The notes below the pieces were generated by a model. The model ran no database searches and was not told where the DNA came from. It saw only the letters and a list, made by a program, of their open reading frames with translations. The translations under genes and the position numbers were made by a program. Positions 47,343 to 57,600 of a DNA stretch of 64,000 nucleotides are shown one piece after another. The stretch spans positions 1-64,000 of the forward strand of contig CAVRUD010000004.1 of assembly GCA_963724285.1 (NCBI GenBank). Reading direction: 5' to 3'. How positions within the stretch are numbered: position 1 is the first letter of the stretch; the number at the start of each line of letters is the position of its first letter. This DNA is from CAVRUD01 sp963724285 (lineage in GTDB: Bacteria > Chloroflexota > Chloroflexia > Thermomicrobiales > UBA6265).

Positions 47343-50300
47343 CGGCTCTGGGGGCTGGCGGGGTCGAGCGCCAACGGCTCGTAGATCTTGCGCTGGTCCG
47401 GCGGCAGATTGTAGGCGTAGACGGTCTGCAACCAGTCTAGCGCCGCCAGGTACTCGCCCGATTGGTGGAGCTGGAGGGCCAACTGGACCGGGACGAAATA
47501 GAAGACCTCCCGCAGGTACGTCTTCGCCTGCGCCGTCTGGATCGCCGTGTTGGTCCAGAGCCCGGTCAGCCAGGAACGCCGGGCCAGGAGTTGCGCGTCG
47601 TCGAGCTGCTCGGTGATCTCGAACGGCCGGGTCCAGCCTGGGGGAGTGCTCCGCAGCGCGCTCTTGAGCGCCTCGGGGACCGATCCGTCGGCCAGCAGGG
47701 ACGCCAGGTAGATCGCGGCCTCGCTCCGAGCCTGCGTCGGCGTCAGCCCCGTGGTGCCGCGGAGGTTGCCGACCAGGGTTCGGAAGGCGTCGGTCGGGTC
47801 CTTCTCCGATGAGCCGGGTGTCGTGTCTTCCCGTAGGCTCGGGAGCAGGAGGTTCTCGGGATAGAGGAAGGCGAACATCGCCGCCCGCCAGGCATCGTAG
47901 GATCCCATCCACCGCGATTCCAGGTCGAAGTGCTCCTCCTTGTAGTTGGCCCGCTGTTCCAGGACCCAGGTGGACGCCGGGTTCGGCCCGAGGTCGGCGG
48001 TGCGCTCCTTGAACTGGCCGGCCCGTAGCGAGAAGAGGATGCCCTGCAGCGTCTCGACCGCCTGGTCGACCCGGGTCGTCAGCAGCTCGCCGCCGGTCTT
48101 GAGGTCGATCGCCAGGCGGCGGGTCAGAGCTTCCGCGGGGTCGATGTCGGTCCGGCCCGCGCCGGCGGCCGAGACGAGGGCATCGCGGAGCAGCGGAAGC
48201 GTCGTCGCCTCGGTCGTCGCGACGGCGTCGCGCAGCGCGGCGGCTGTCCCGTGCCACTGGTCGAGTCGCGCCTGGAGCGCCCGCTCCCAGGCCCGGCGGG
48301 CGACCTCCGTTGCCCTCCAGGCGGGCAGGCGCGGCAGCCCGTCTCGGATGACGAAGAAGTCCGGGCCGAGGTGGACGTTGCGGGCCTTCTCGGCGTCGAC
48401 CCAACCCCGATAGGCGCGCACCTTAAGCGCCTGGGTGAGGATGGCGTAGACCTCGTCCCACTCCGTCGGCAGCACGGTCCCCTTCACCGCCAGCCGGCGC
48501 GTGCGCACCAGGGAGTCGAAGCCGGGGACGCTCAGGCCCTTGCCGGCCAGCTTCTCGCCCAGGTCGAGACCGCGCTCGCGGTCGGTGGCCATCCCCGCCA
48601 ACGTGTCCGGAGCCAGCACCTCGTTGGCGATCAGGTCGAGCCCTTCGAGGAGCGATGACTTGGATTGCCGCTTGGTCCGCAGCTCGGCGAGCTTGCCATC
48701 CACCCAGGTGCGACGCTCGGTCCAGAGCGCGAAGGCGGGGTCGGAGGCGACCCGGTTCTTGATGTCTTCCGGACCGGTCAAGTCCGGATCGATCAGCGGC
48801 TCGGCACGGACCCCGTCCGCGTCCCGCCATTGGGTCCGCAGGAGCTCTCGCTGCCAGGTCAGCAGCTCGGGCTCTGACAACGCGGTGGCATCGAGCGGAT
48901 TGCGGGTGGTTCCCTCCAGCCCGAACAGTCGCTCTAGATCAGCCTCCGTTACCTTGTCGGGTTCGAAGAACAGGCGGTCGAGCGAGTCCGGTGTCACCGT
49001 GCCGAGCCGAATGCCGAACCGAGTCGCCAGTGCCTCACGAGTCGCGGGTTCGGCGCCGCGGGCGAGGCGGATCTCCGCGTAGGAGGTGCCCAACTGGCGC
49101 AGCAGCGTCTCGTAGGCGGCACGGCGGTACTCGGCCTCGGCGGCGGCCAGCGGCGCCGCGGCGCCGACCTTGCCGGCCCGGTCCCAGGTGGCCCGGCCGC
49201 CGAAGAGCGCGAAGGACATGCCCGTGACAACGCGGTTCTCCAGCCCTACCTGGCTCGCCGCTACCTCCAGGCGTACCCACTGGCCGTCCGCCGGCAACTG
49301 CCCCATGTATCGGCGGCTCTCGGTGCCCGGCGTGCCCCAGGCGATCGCGTCCTTCCCCCAGAACGCGCGGTGCTCCCAGGTGCCGTCATACCACTGGAGC
49401 ATGACTTCTTCGGGCTTGTTGGCGGGGTCGATGTAGACGTAGGCGAAAAGGCGATCGCCGCGGGCCACGGCCAGGCCGCCCGGCGCGTTCTCGAAAAAGT
49501 GCTGGTGCATACCGGCGACCGCGTTCGATTGGTGTGAGCGCGTGCCCGAATAGGGGGCGGGGGCCGCCGTCACCCAGGTCCAGGCGTCATTGGTGACGTT
49601 GGCTACCGCGCCCGGCGGGACCGCATCTTCCACCCAGACGATTTCGCCGGCCGGCGGCGGCGCGACCAGGTTCGCGACCTCCGCCGCGCTCAGCGGCCGG
49701 TCGTAGACGCGGACGTCGTCCAGCCAGCCCGCGTAGTAGCCGTAGTTCATCCCGCCGAGGAACTCGGGGTTGACGTGGACGTACTCCTTGGGGCTGGTCA
49801 GTCCGGTCCGCTGCAGCGTGCCGTTGAGATACAGCTTCGGCGTCTTCTCCTCGTAGACCACGGCGACGTGGGTCCAGGCGGAAAGGACCGCCGGGTGGAC
49901 GAGCAAGGCGGGCATGTAATCGTTACCGTGCTCGTAGACGCCGACGCCGTTGGTCCCAACCGAGACCCCCGCGCAGACGTGATTGGCCGCGCCGTAGAGG
50001 ATGCCGCCATGGCGCGGATCGATCGCGTAGCGCTGCCCGCTGATGCCAGTCGCGCCGGACGTGGCCTGGATGTCGTTCTCCTGGGTAGCCTGTGGCAAGG
50101 CCCAGAACGCGATCGTGAAATTGTTGACGACATCGGCGTAGCCGGCTTTGCCCAGCTTGACGACGTCGTCGATGCCGTCGAAGCGGAGGGCCTGCCCGAG
50201 CCGGCCGGCACCCCAGACCGGCCCCTGCAGGGTCCCGGCCACACCGTTGCCCGACGCGTCGGCCACCGCCGTCCCCGTGCCCTCGTCGAAGGTCCAGTGG

Positions 50301-51577
50301 GCGGCGGGCCGCGGGTTGAGGTACTCGCGGAGGGCCTCGATGGCGACCCGCGCCTGGTGGACTGGGCGAGTCGCCTTGTCGCCGGCGGCGGTAACCAGGT
50401 CGGCGAAGGGTTGGTGGAACGTCGCGGCCAGCAGGCGGTGGTCCAGGTAGGGACCAGTCGTCGATCGCTTCAGCCGGCGCGTAGCAAAGTCGACCAAGTC
50501 CTTGAGGTAGGATCGGGTACCGACGTCTTTGACCTCGAAGGGAAGCGCCGTGACGACCGTCCGCTCGACCCGGCTTTCGTTGCCCTGAGCGTCGACGCAG
50601 CGGACGACGATCAGGTGCTCGTCGCGGGAGGGGATCCTGACCTCCGCCGTCCAGGCTGACCAGTCGCCCGGCTTGGCCGGCACGACGTTGGCGAACGGGC
50701 CGCCGTTCAGGCTCCAGGCCACACTCTGGATGTCGCCGTGCAGCTTGGATACGTCCTGACCGTCCGACGCCGTCCCTTCCAGCGTCACGGTGGCCCCTTC
50801 GATGGTGCCCGGTTCCTCCCAGCGGTCGGTGCCCGGCCTGGTCACCTCCAGCGTCGGTTTGGTGCGGTCGACGGCCTTGAAGGTGACGGGCATGTCTCTA
50901 ACGACGTTGTCGAGGTTGGTGGCGCGGACGGTGAGGGTGAACGTGGTACCACCGGCCGGGACCTTGCGCGACGGTAGGCTAATGGAGGCCGTCCAGCGGG
51001 AGAAGCCGTCGGGGGTATCGCCCTGCTTGACTGCCTCGCCCGTCGCCATCCCACCCAGGTTCCAGCTCACGCTCTTGATGCCGCTACCTGGGTGGCCGAC
51101 GCGGGCGCGGGCCACCAGGGAGACCGCGGCGTCCGTGATTTCGGCCGTCGGGCTGTCGACGAGCAGGTCGGGCGGGTTGGGGTCGTAGCCGACGATCGAC
51201 CGGGAGTCAACCGCGATGTTGCCGCCCGCCACGTCCGGCGACTTGTCCTTGGCCCGGACCCAGACCGTGTGGGTGCGGCGACTGTCGACCGTGAAGGCGA
51301 CGCTGTAGTTTCCGGTTGCCGCGGTCGTGAGCTTTGTGTAGTTGGTGCCGTCCCGGCTCCACTCCACGCTGGCGATCCCGCTCTCGAAGTCCTTCGCCGT
51401 GAACTTGAACGTGAGGTTGGTGCCAAGCGCGACCCTCGCGTCCTGGGCCGGCTCAGTGAACGTCACCGTCGGTGGCGTCGTGTCCGGTTCGGGCGGTTCC
51501 GGGATCGGTTCCCCTGGTATGAAGCTAACAGCGGGAGCGTCTTGCTCTTCGGTCAGGGTGCGCTTGGTCGTCGTCAT
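47339..51577 (-). CDS. Tc toxin TcA component, N-terminal part (Ig-like, LamG and neuraminidase-region)
   Basis: A 1412-residue ORF. N-terminal Ig-like beta domains (about 35-340: DTTPPTVTFTEPAQDARVAL, IASVEWSRDGTNYTKLTT, TKPTLEVTRPGTDRWEEP), then a LamG-type jelly roll at about 420-640 (AAHWTFDEGTGTAVADASGN, LRFDGIDDVVKLG, KLYLNGTLQRTG, VRVYDRPLSAAEVANLV) and a second jelly roll (about 645-800). From about residue 810 the helical TcA region follows (LRQLGTSYAEIRLARGA, DAFRTLVGNLRGTTG). No secretion signal. It ends within a helical stretch (LDPASPQSR), directly joined by the GTGA overlap to the next frame. AGGAGAGTT precedes the ATG; it follows TcBC by 39 bases, so they form one transcription unit. 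Confidence 0.78.
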   Translation of the reverse strand: MTTTKRTLTEEQDAPAVSFIPGEPIPEPPEPDTTPPTVTFTEPAQDARVALGTNLTFKFTAKDFESGIASVEWSRDGTNYTKLTTAATGNYSVAFTVDSRRTHTVWVRAKDKSPDVAGGNIAVDSRSIVGYDPNPPDLLVDSPTAEITDAAVSLVARARVGHPGSGIKSVSWNLGGMATGEAVKQGDTPDGFSRWTASISLPSRKVPAGGTTFTLTVRATNLDNVVRDMPVTFKAVDRTKPTLEVTRPGTDRWEEPGTIEGATVTLEGTASDGQDVSKLHGDIQSVAWSLNGGPFANVVPAKPGDWSAWTAEVRIPSRDEHLIVVRCVDAQGNESRVERTVVTALPFEVKDVGTRSYLKDLVDFATRRLKRSTTGPYLDHRLLAATFHQPFADLVTAAGDKATRPVHQARVAIEALREYLNPRPAAHWTFDEGTGTAVADASGNGVAGTLQGPVWGAGRLGQALRFDGIDDVVKLGKAGYADVVNNFTIAFWALPQATQENDIQATSGATGISGQRYAIDPRHGGILYGAANHVCAGVSVGTNGVGVYEHGNDYMPALLVHPAVLSAWTHVAVVYEEKTPKLYLNGTLQRTGLTSPKEYVHVNPEFLGGMNYGYYAGWLDDVRVYDRPLSAAEVANLVAPPPAGEIVWVEDAVPPGAVANVTNDAWTWVTAAPAPYSGTRSHQSNAVAGMHQHFFENAPGGLAVARGDRLFAYVYIDPANKPEEVMLQWYDGTWEHRAFWGKDAIAWGTPGTESRRYMGQLPADGQWVRLEVAASQVGLENRVVTGMSFALFGGRATWDRAGKVGAAAPLAAAEAEYRRAAYETLLRQLGTSYAEIRLARGAEPATREALATRFGIRLGTVTPDSLDRLFFEPDKVTEADLERLFGLEGTTRNPLDATALSEPELLTWQRELLRTQWRDADGVRAEPLIDPDLTGPEDIKNRVASDPAFALWTERRTWVDGKLAELRTKRQSKSSLLEGLDLIANEVLAPDTLAGMATDRERGLDLGEKLAGKGLSVPGFDSLVRTRRLAVKGTVLPTEWDEVYAILTQALKVRAYRGWVDAEKARNVHLGPDFFVIRDGLPRLPAWRATEVARRAWERALQARLDQWHGTAAALRDAVATTEATTLPLLRDALVSAAGAGRTDIDPAEALTRRLAIDLKTGGELLTTRVDQAVETLQGILFSLRAGQFKERTADLGPNPASTWVLEQRANYKEEHFDLESRWMGSYDAWRAAMFAFLYPENLLLPSLREDTTPGSSEKDPTDAFRTLVGNLRGTTGLTPTQARSEAAIYLASLLADGSVPEALKSALRSTPPGWTRPFEITEQLDDAQLLARRSWLTGLWTNTAIQTAQAKTYLREVFYFVPVQLALQLHQSGEYLAALDWLQTVYAYNLPPDQRKIYEPLALDPASPQSR

Positions 51578-51616
51578 CGTGAACTCTCCTGGCTCGATGT
51601 CGGTCGAAGATCTCGA

Positions 51617-54600
51617 TCAGAAGGGGCGAATCGGATTGCCACGACTGAACATGTCCAGCAACGTTCGAACGCCAGTGGGGACGGGATCGGTCGGGAAGTA
51701 GGCCTCCTGCGCCGCCTGCCGCATCTGGTCGAGCTCCATCTGCGCTTTCATCTGGCTGAGCACCATGCCCGCCTTGAACATCTGCCACCAGAGGTGGGTA
51801 GCGGTGCCCGCTTCTCCGATCAACGGGACCGCCTGGGTCCAGGCCAGGGTCTCACCGACGATGTCTCCCTCCTCGCGGGCGGCCTTGGCATCCTGAGCGG
51901 CGAAGTACACGCCGAAACCGAACAGCACGGCCGTGCCTTTGCCAACCATCTTGACCGGTGAGGGCGCCTTCGGGGCATTCGGTACCCGCAGCGGCACCGA
52001 GCCGAGCGCCTCCCGCTGGCGGGAGGCCATCTCGACTATCTCCTTCGCCTGGCCCGGCGGGACTACCCCGGTGGCGTGACTCAGGCCCGTGTACCCCTTG
52101 GCCTCCTCGAACGAAGGCGTGGCCGTTGGCGGCAAGGTGCCCGGACCGGAGAACCCAGGGGCGCTCTTCACGGGCTTCGTGCCGAAGCTGATGTTCTCGG
52201 TGCGGACAGCCGCCTCGGGTTTCAGGTTGGTCTGCGACGCCGCGCCCTCGAGCGTCTCGACTTTGAGGCCGCCCTTGCCGACGGTCGCTGAATACGGCTC
52301 GCCGGTGACCGACGACCAGGCGGCCTCGTTGATCGCCTTTTGCGCCCGAGTGACGTCGCTATGGATGGCGGGGGTGAAGGCGCCATCGCTCTGGCTGATG
52401 GCGACCGCCTGGTTGTAGAACGGGTCGGTGGCGCCGCTCGCCGGCGTGTAGGCCGCCGCTTGTATTGGGTGGTGCCCACCGACATCGGAGTACTTTCCAA
52501 TCACCAGGTCGACCTTGCATGCCGGGCCGTCCGACTTTCCGGCGGGGTCGACCCGGTTGATCGGGTTGTTGCTGACGAATTGGTATGGGTTGAGGCCGGC
52601 GACCGGGCCGAGCGGGTCGCAGCTCACCCAGCGGGCCAGCCACGGGGCGTAGTACCGCGCGCCGTGGTCAGCGAGGCCGCTCTCCTCGTCGCGCTCCTTG
52701 CCGTGGAAGCGATACCGCTTCCGGGCGAAGCTGCCGAAGCTGGTCTCGCCGTAGGGCGTGAATTCCTCCCGGTCGATCAAAGCGCCGGTCCCATCGACGA
52801 CAACCGAGACGCTTCCGAGGTGGTCGGCCAGTTCGTAGGTGACGGCCGGGCGAAGGTCGCCGGGTAGCGGCGGTCCGGTCCGAATCTCGGCGATCCGCTT
52901 CGTGCCGTCTAGCACCTGCAGCGTGCGGTTCTCGGTGACCGCACCGCTCGAACCGGCGCGACGGATCTCGAAGAATCCGTCGATCCAGACCGCGACCTCC
53001 ACCGCGCCGCCCTGTTTGCGGGTGAGCTTCTTCACCCGCCGACCGGCGGCGTCGTAGAGGTAGTGGACGTGAATCGACGGCTCGCTCCAGCGGTCTTCGG
53101 CGGGTTGAGAGCCGGACGCCCGGGCCTGCGTGCGATACGCCCGGAGGCGATTGCCGTGGTCCCAGGCGAAGAAACGCGCGGCCCCTTCCTGGAGAAGGTT
53201 ACCGGTGGCGTCGTGGGCGTACCCGTAGACGTCCGTGCCGACCGCCAGGCTCGCCAGCCGGTTGCCCCCCTGCGTGTACCCGAGGGTCCGGGTGAAGCCC
53301 TGCCCCGAGCTCAGGTGCTTGAGCTCGACGAGGTTGCCGAGCGGGTCGTACTGATAGGTCTCGGTGTATGGGCGGGTGCGCGTCACGTCGTGGCAGCGCG
53401 GCGCGTCGGACCACGGCGTCGCCGCCGGCGCGTCGCACTCCCGGCCGGTCGCGGTCAGGAGGCGGTAGAGCGGATCGTAGGTGAACGACCGGATGAGCCC
53501 GAAGTCCGCGCTGGCCGGTTCGGACTCGTCGACGAGATGTGCGAAGCTGGCGTATTCGTCGGACGGGAGACCCGGCCCGCCCGGCCCGTCGCCGACCGGC
53601 GGCACGCCGCTGTCCGGGCTGAGGTCGTGGAGGGCGAGCAGGTTGCCGGCGAGGTCGTAGGCGTAGGTGTCGTCCTGAAGCGGGTTGCCATTTGGGACGT
53701 AGGTGAGCGGGGCTGGGGTGGTGTAACGCTCGGTCCGCCGCCGCGCCATTTGGGCCGTCCGCGACTCATAGGCGTAGCGCGTCATCAACCCGTTGCCGAA
53801 CACGACCAGCAGACGCTGACCCTTGGCGTTGTAGGCGATGCGCTCTATGGGGACCGCCGCGCTCCCTGCACCATCCAGCTCGATGCGGTCAATGGCGCCG
53901 GCACAGTTGTAGCGTGGCCGGACGGTCCGTCGCTGCCCGTCCGCATCGACCGGGTAGCGGAGTGCCGTCGCCCTCCCGAGCGCGTCGTACGCGAACGTGG
54001 TCTGCAACGGTTCCGGGTCCAGGAGCGCGTCGGCTAAGTCGCCCAGCGACTGGCCGGTGGCCGGTTGCCAGTCGACCCTGAAGATGGGGACACGCCACTC
54101 GTTCGTAGCGGCGTCGGCGAAGACGGCGAGGATCGGATCGTCCCGGATGACGCGGCGGCTTTTCTCGAGGACGTTGCCCTTGATGTCGTAGCGCTCGATG
54201 GTCAAGAGACCGGCCTCATCGTACTGCCGCCAGAGCCGCCCGAGGCGATTCGCCGCCCGGGCCGCGTCCTGGTCATCGGCAGCGTCGCCATAGTCAATGC
54301 GCTGGCGCAAGGTGATCGGGTCACCGGTGCCGTCCCGGGCCCAGAGAAGGCAGGGGCGCCCGAGTGAGTCGTAGGCGTGGAGGACCAGGGCGCCTTTGGT
54401 GTCCCGTTCCTCGATCTTCCGGCCGGCCGCGTCGCTTACCGTCCAGCGCGTGCCCGCGTCGAGGAGGTCCGTGCGCACCGGTCGGTTTGCCAGATCGTAG
54501 ATGGTGGCGACCGCCTGCCGACCGAGCGGGTCAACGACCGAGGTCAGGTTGCCGCGCAGGTCGTAGGTCGAACTCGTGATGTACCAATCGGCGGACGGGT

Positions 54601-57600
54601 CCGGTCCATTCCGGACGACGCTCTGAACCGTGCGCCCCAAGGCGTCGACGGTGGTGCTGACCGGAGTGTTCCAGTGCCCCTGATAGCCGGTTGAGACGGC
54701 GCTGTGGGTGCGGCCGGCGTTGTCGTTCGCGTCGTAGCTGAACGTCTGCCACGGGCTTGGCTCATAGCGCGTCGGGTCGGAGAGGTTCGGGCTGGCGATC
54801 GTGCCGGGCACGCCGCGGACCATCCGCTGCTCGGATCCATCCGGGTTGACGGTCCGCACCACCTGGCCGCGCGCATCGTAGAACGTGGTCGACTTCTGGA
54901 TGCGGGTGAGCGTGCCGGCATCGGGCAGGGCGTACGCGTAGCTTGCCGCGAAGTACGGCTCGTACCGCTCGACCACCCGGCCCTTGTTGTCGTAGATCTG
55001 CCAGCCGCCGACGACGACGCGTGGCTCGCCTGACTGGCTTTGACCGACGGCCACGCCGGCCCCGAGGTCCGGGTTGGCTGGCAAACCGGCGTCGCCCGAG
55101 GGTACGTCGCCGAAGCGGACCTGATCGGCCTGCGCCCGCGTCTGGAGCAGGCGCCCGAAGCCATCGGAGTACTCGACGGCCGTGATCGTCTCGTCCTTCC
55201 GCTCAGGTGGGGCCTCCGGGTCGTTGGCGTGGTAGACACGCCGCGTGCTGCGAACCGACACCGGTTGCTGCCGGTCGACGAATGCCCGGACGTCATAGGC
55301 GAAGGTCGCGCTGGGAACCGCGGAGGTGTCGCCGGTGCCGTCCTGGCCGATCGTCGCGATGCCAGCCACCATCCCGAGGGGGGTGAAGGCATACACGGAC
55401 AGGTTGCCGTTTGGCTCGATCGCACGCCTCGGCGAGAGAACTCGGTAGTCGTACTCGGCGGTCGTCACCAGCCCAGCCGGGTCGGTTACCGCGACCGGCA
55501 GGAGCCCGTACCGGTCGTGCGCGACCACCATTGGTTGATCGAGCGGATCGCGCGACTCAACGAGCAGGCCGTAGGGGCGTGTGCCCGGCGCGGCCGGGAG
55601 GTGGACGTCGTAGCACCGGCGGTCGGTTACCGCAAAGTAGCCTTCGACCGAATCGACTCCGGCGGGTCGATAGCGAAAGCCGGCCAGGGCCGGGAGCCGC
55701 TGGCGGAACTCCTCCGGGTACTCGGCGGTCCAGGCCGGCGGGGCATTGGCCACGAGGTAGGGCAGGATGCCCGTCGCGGTCATCTCCCCGTACGCCTCCT
55801 GGAGGAGCGCCGGGGTGAAGACCAGCGACTCGGTCCGGACCAGCAGGCCGTGATCACCGACGGCCCCGAGCTCCAGCCCCTCGAACGCCGGTCCGTCGTA
55901 GAAGCTCAACGTCTGGCCGATCACCGAGCGGGTCAGGTCGCCGCGAGCGACGGCGACGATCAGATCGGGCAGCGCGAGGCTGCCTTCGTTGGCGATCTCG
56001 TAGGTCCTGGCGCTGGCGGGCCGGTCGACGATGAATCGGCCGCCCACAGCGGGGCGGGCGAAGCGCGTTTCCGTCCGGGTCACGAGATACTGCGCCCCGC
56101 CGGCCACCGCCGGCAGCCGATAGGCGCGGCCGCGCGGGACCGCGACAGTCGTGCGGGATCGCGCCAACCCGTACTCGTCGTAATCGCTGGTGACCTCGAC
56201 GTGGGTCTTCGGGTCGCCGCCCCGCTCCCAGTCGGTCGACCGCGTGGCGACGGGGTGGGGAAAGAAGATGTGCAGCCGATCGGCGGACTCGCCCGGTCCC
56301 GGCGGGTCCTCCTCGCGTAGCCCGTAGACGTGCTCGGTGACCGAGTAGGGCCGGTCCTGACGCTCGCTGCCGTCGAGGGCGTAGACCTCGGTGCGCAGGA
56401 TCTGGCCACGTAGCGACCGGACGGCGTCCCGCCGGACGCGGCGCGGCAGCGTCGCCAGGAACGCCGCGCTGGTCGAGAGTTGATCGAGCGCGGGCGGGTC
56501 GCCGATCCACGGCACGCCGGCAAGGGATGGCACCGTCCAGTCGCCGTCGTTCCCGACCGGCCCCTGGTGGAACCAGAGCCGAGTCAGGATCGGCGGAGAG
56601 AACGTGGCTTCCGCGACCGGCACGAAGGGCCGGTCCGGGTCGTCGAGCCCGGCGTGGTAGGCGTCGAAGGTCTCGGTGTCGAGCTGCTCGACCAGCCCGA
56701 AGCCGCGGAACTCCCGCTCGACGCCGTCCCAGTAGCCGTGGTGGTAGCGGAATTCGGTGGACAGCTTGCCGCCGGAGAGCTGGTCGATCACCTCGACCCT
56801 GGCCACCACCTGGACCGGGAAGGGGAGCCGGGTCCGCCAGCGCGTCGCCGGGTTGGCCTCGTCGGCCAGGTAGAAGTCCGTGGAGGACGTGTAGGCAACC
56901 CGGGTGATCGCGCCGCGGTGGTTGTCCATCGAGGTCAGCAGGTAGGGCTTGGTCCCGCCGGTCAGGTCCAGGAATTTGTAGGTGCTCTCCCGCTGGGTCC
57001 CCTGATCGTAGGTCCAGAGGATGCCGGCGGTGCCGGTGCCGTGCATGTCGGCGACGCGGACGGCGTCGCGGTTGGTGATCGGCGGGGTGCCGCGGACAAC
57101 GATCGGCGCGCTCCAGCCGTTGCCGGAGCGACCGATCCAGACCTTGACGCTGCCTGAGCCAACGTAGACCAGATCGGCGACCCCGTCGCCATCGACATCG
57201 GCGAGCAAGAGGCGTTGCGGGTCGTAGCCCACCTCGTAGCCAGCCGCGGCCGGATCGCCGAAGCGTGGGCTGCCGCGCATGGTCACGCGCCGGCCCCAGT
57301 AGCCGTGCCCCAGCGACGGCCAGTAGTCGATCCGGCCATCCTGGACGAGGACGATGTCCTGCAAACCGTCGCCGTTGATGTCGGCCAGCTTGACCCGCGG
57401 GTCGGCGAGGTTGACGTCCGGGAAAACCTCCGCCGCCCGCCGGGAACGGGACTCGGTCCGGCCCCAACCCGACTTCCCGTCGTTGAAGAAGAGCTCGAGG
57501 TGGGTGCCGGTGCGGAGCGCATCGGTGATCCCGTCGCCGTCGAGGTCGACCAGCCGCACCGTTGGCTCCTCAAGGCCGAGGCTCGGTACCCGGCGGTACG

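Noticed and set aside
45488..47384. Plus-strand frames across the TcA region (e.g. 46224-47384)
   Set aside because: Shadows of the TcA coding strand; no start signal or motif.
51577..51617. Search for an immunity gene directly after the TcBC toxin end
   Set aside because: Only 39 bases separate it from the TcA start and they encode nothing.
55854..57467. 537-residue Arg/Gly-rich frame inside the TcBC gene
   Set aside because: Same strand, out of frame, no recognisable domain; TcBC frame is continuous and has domain motifs throughout.
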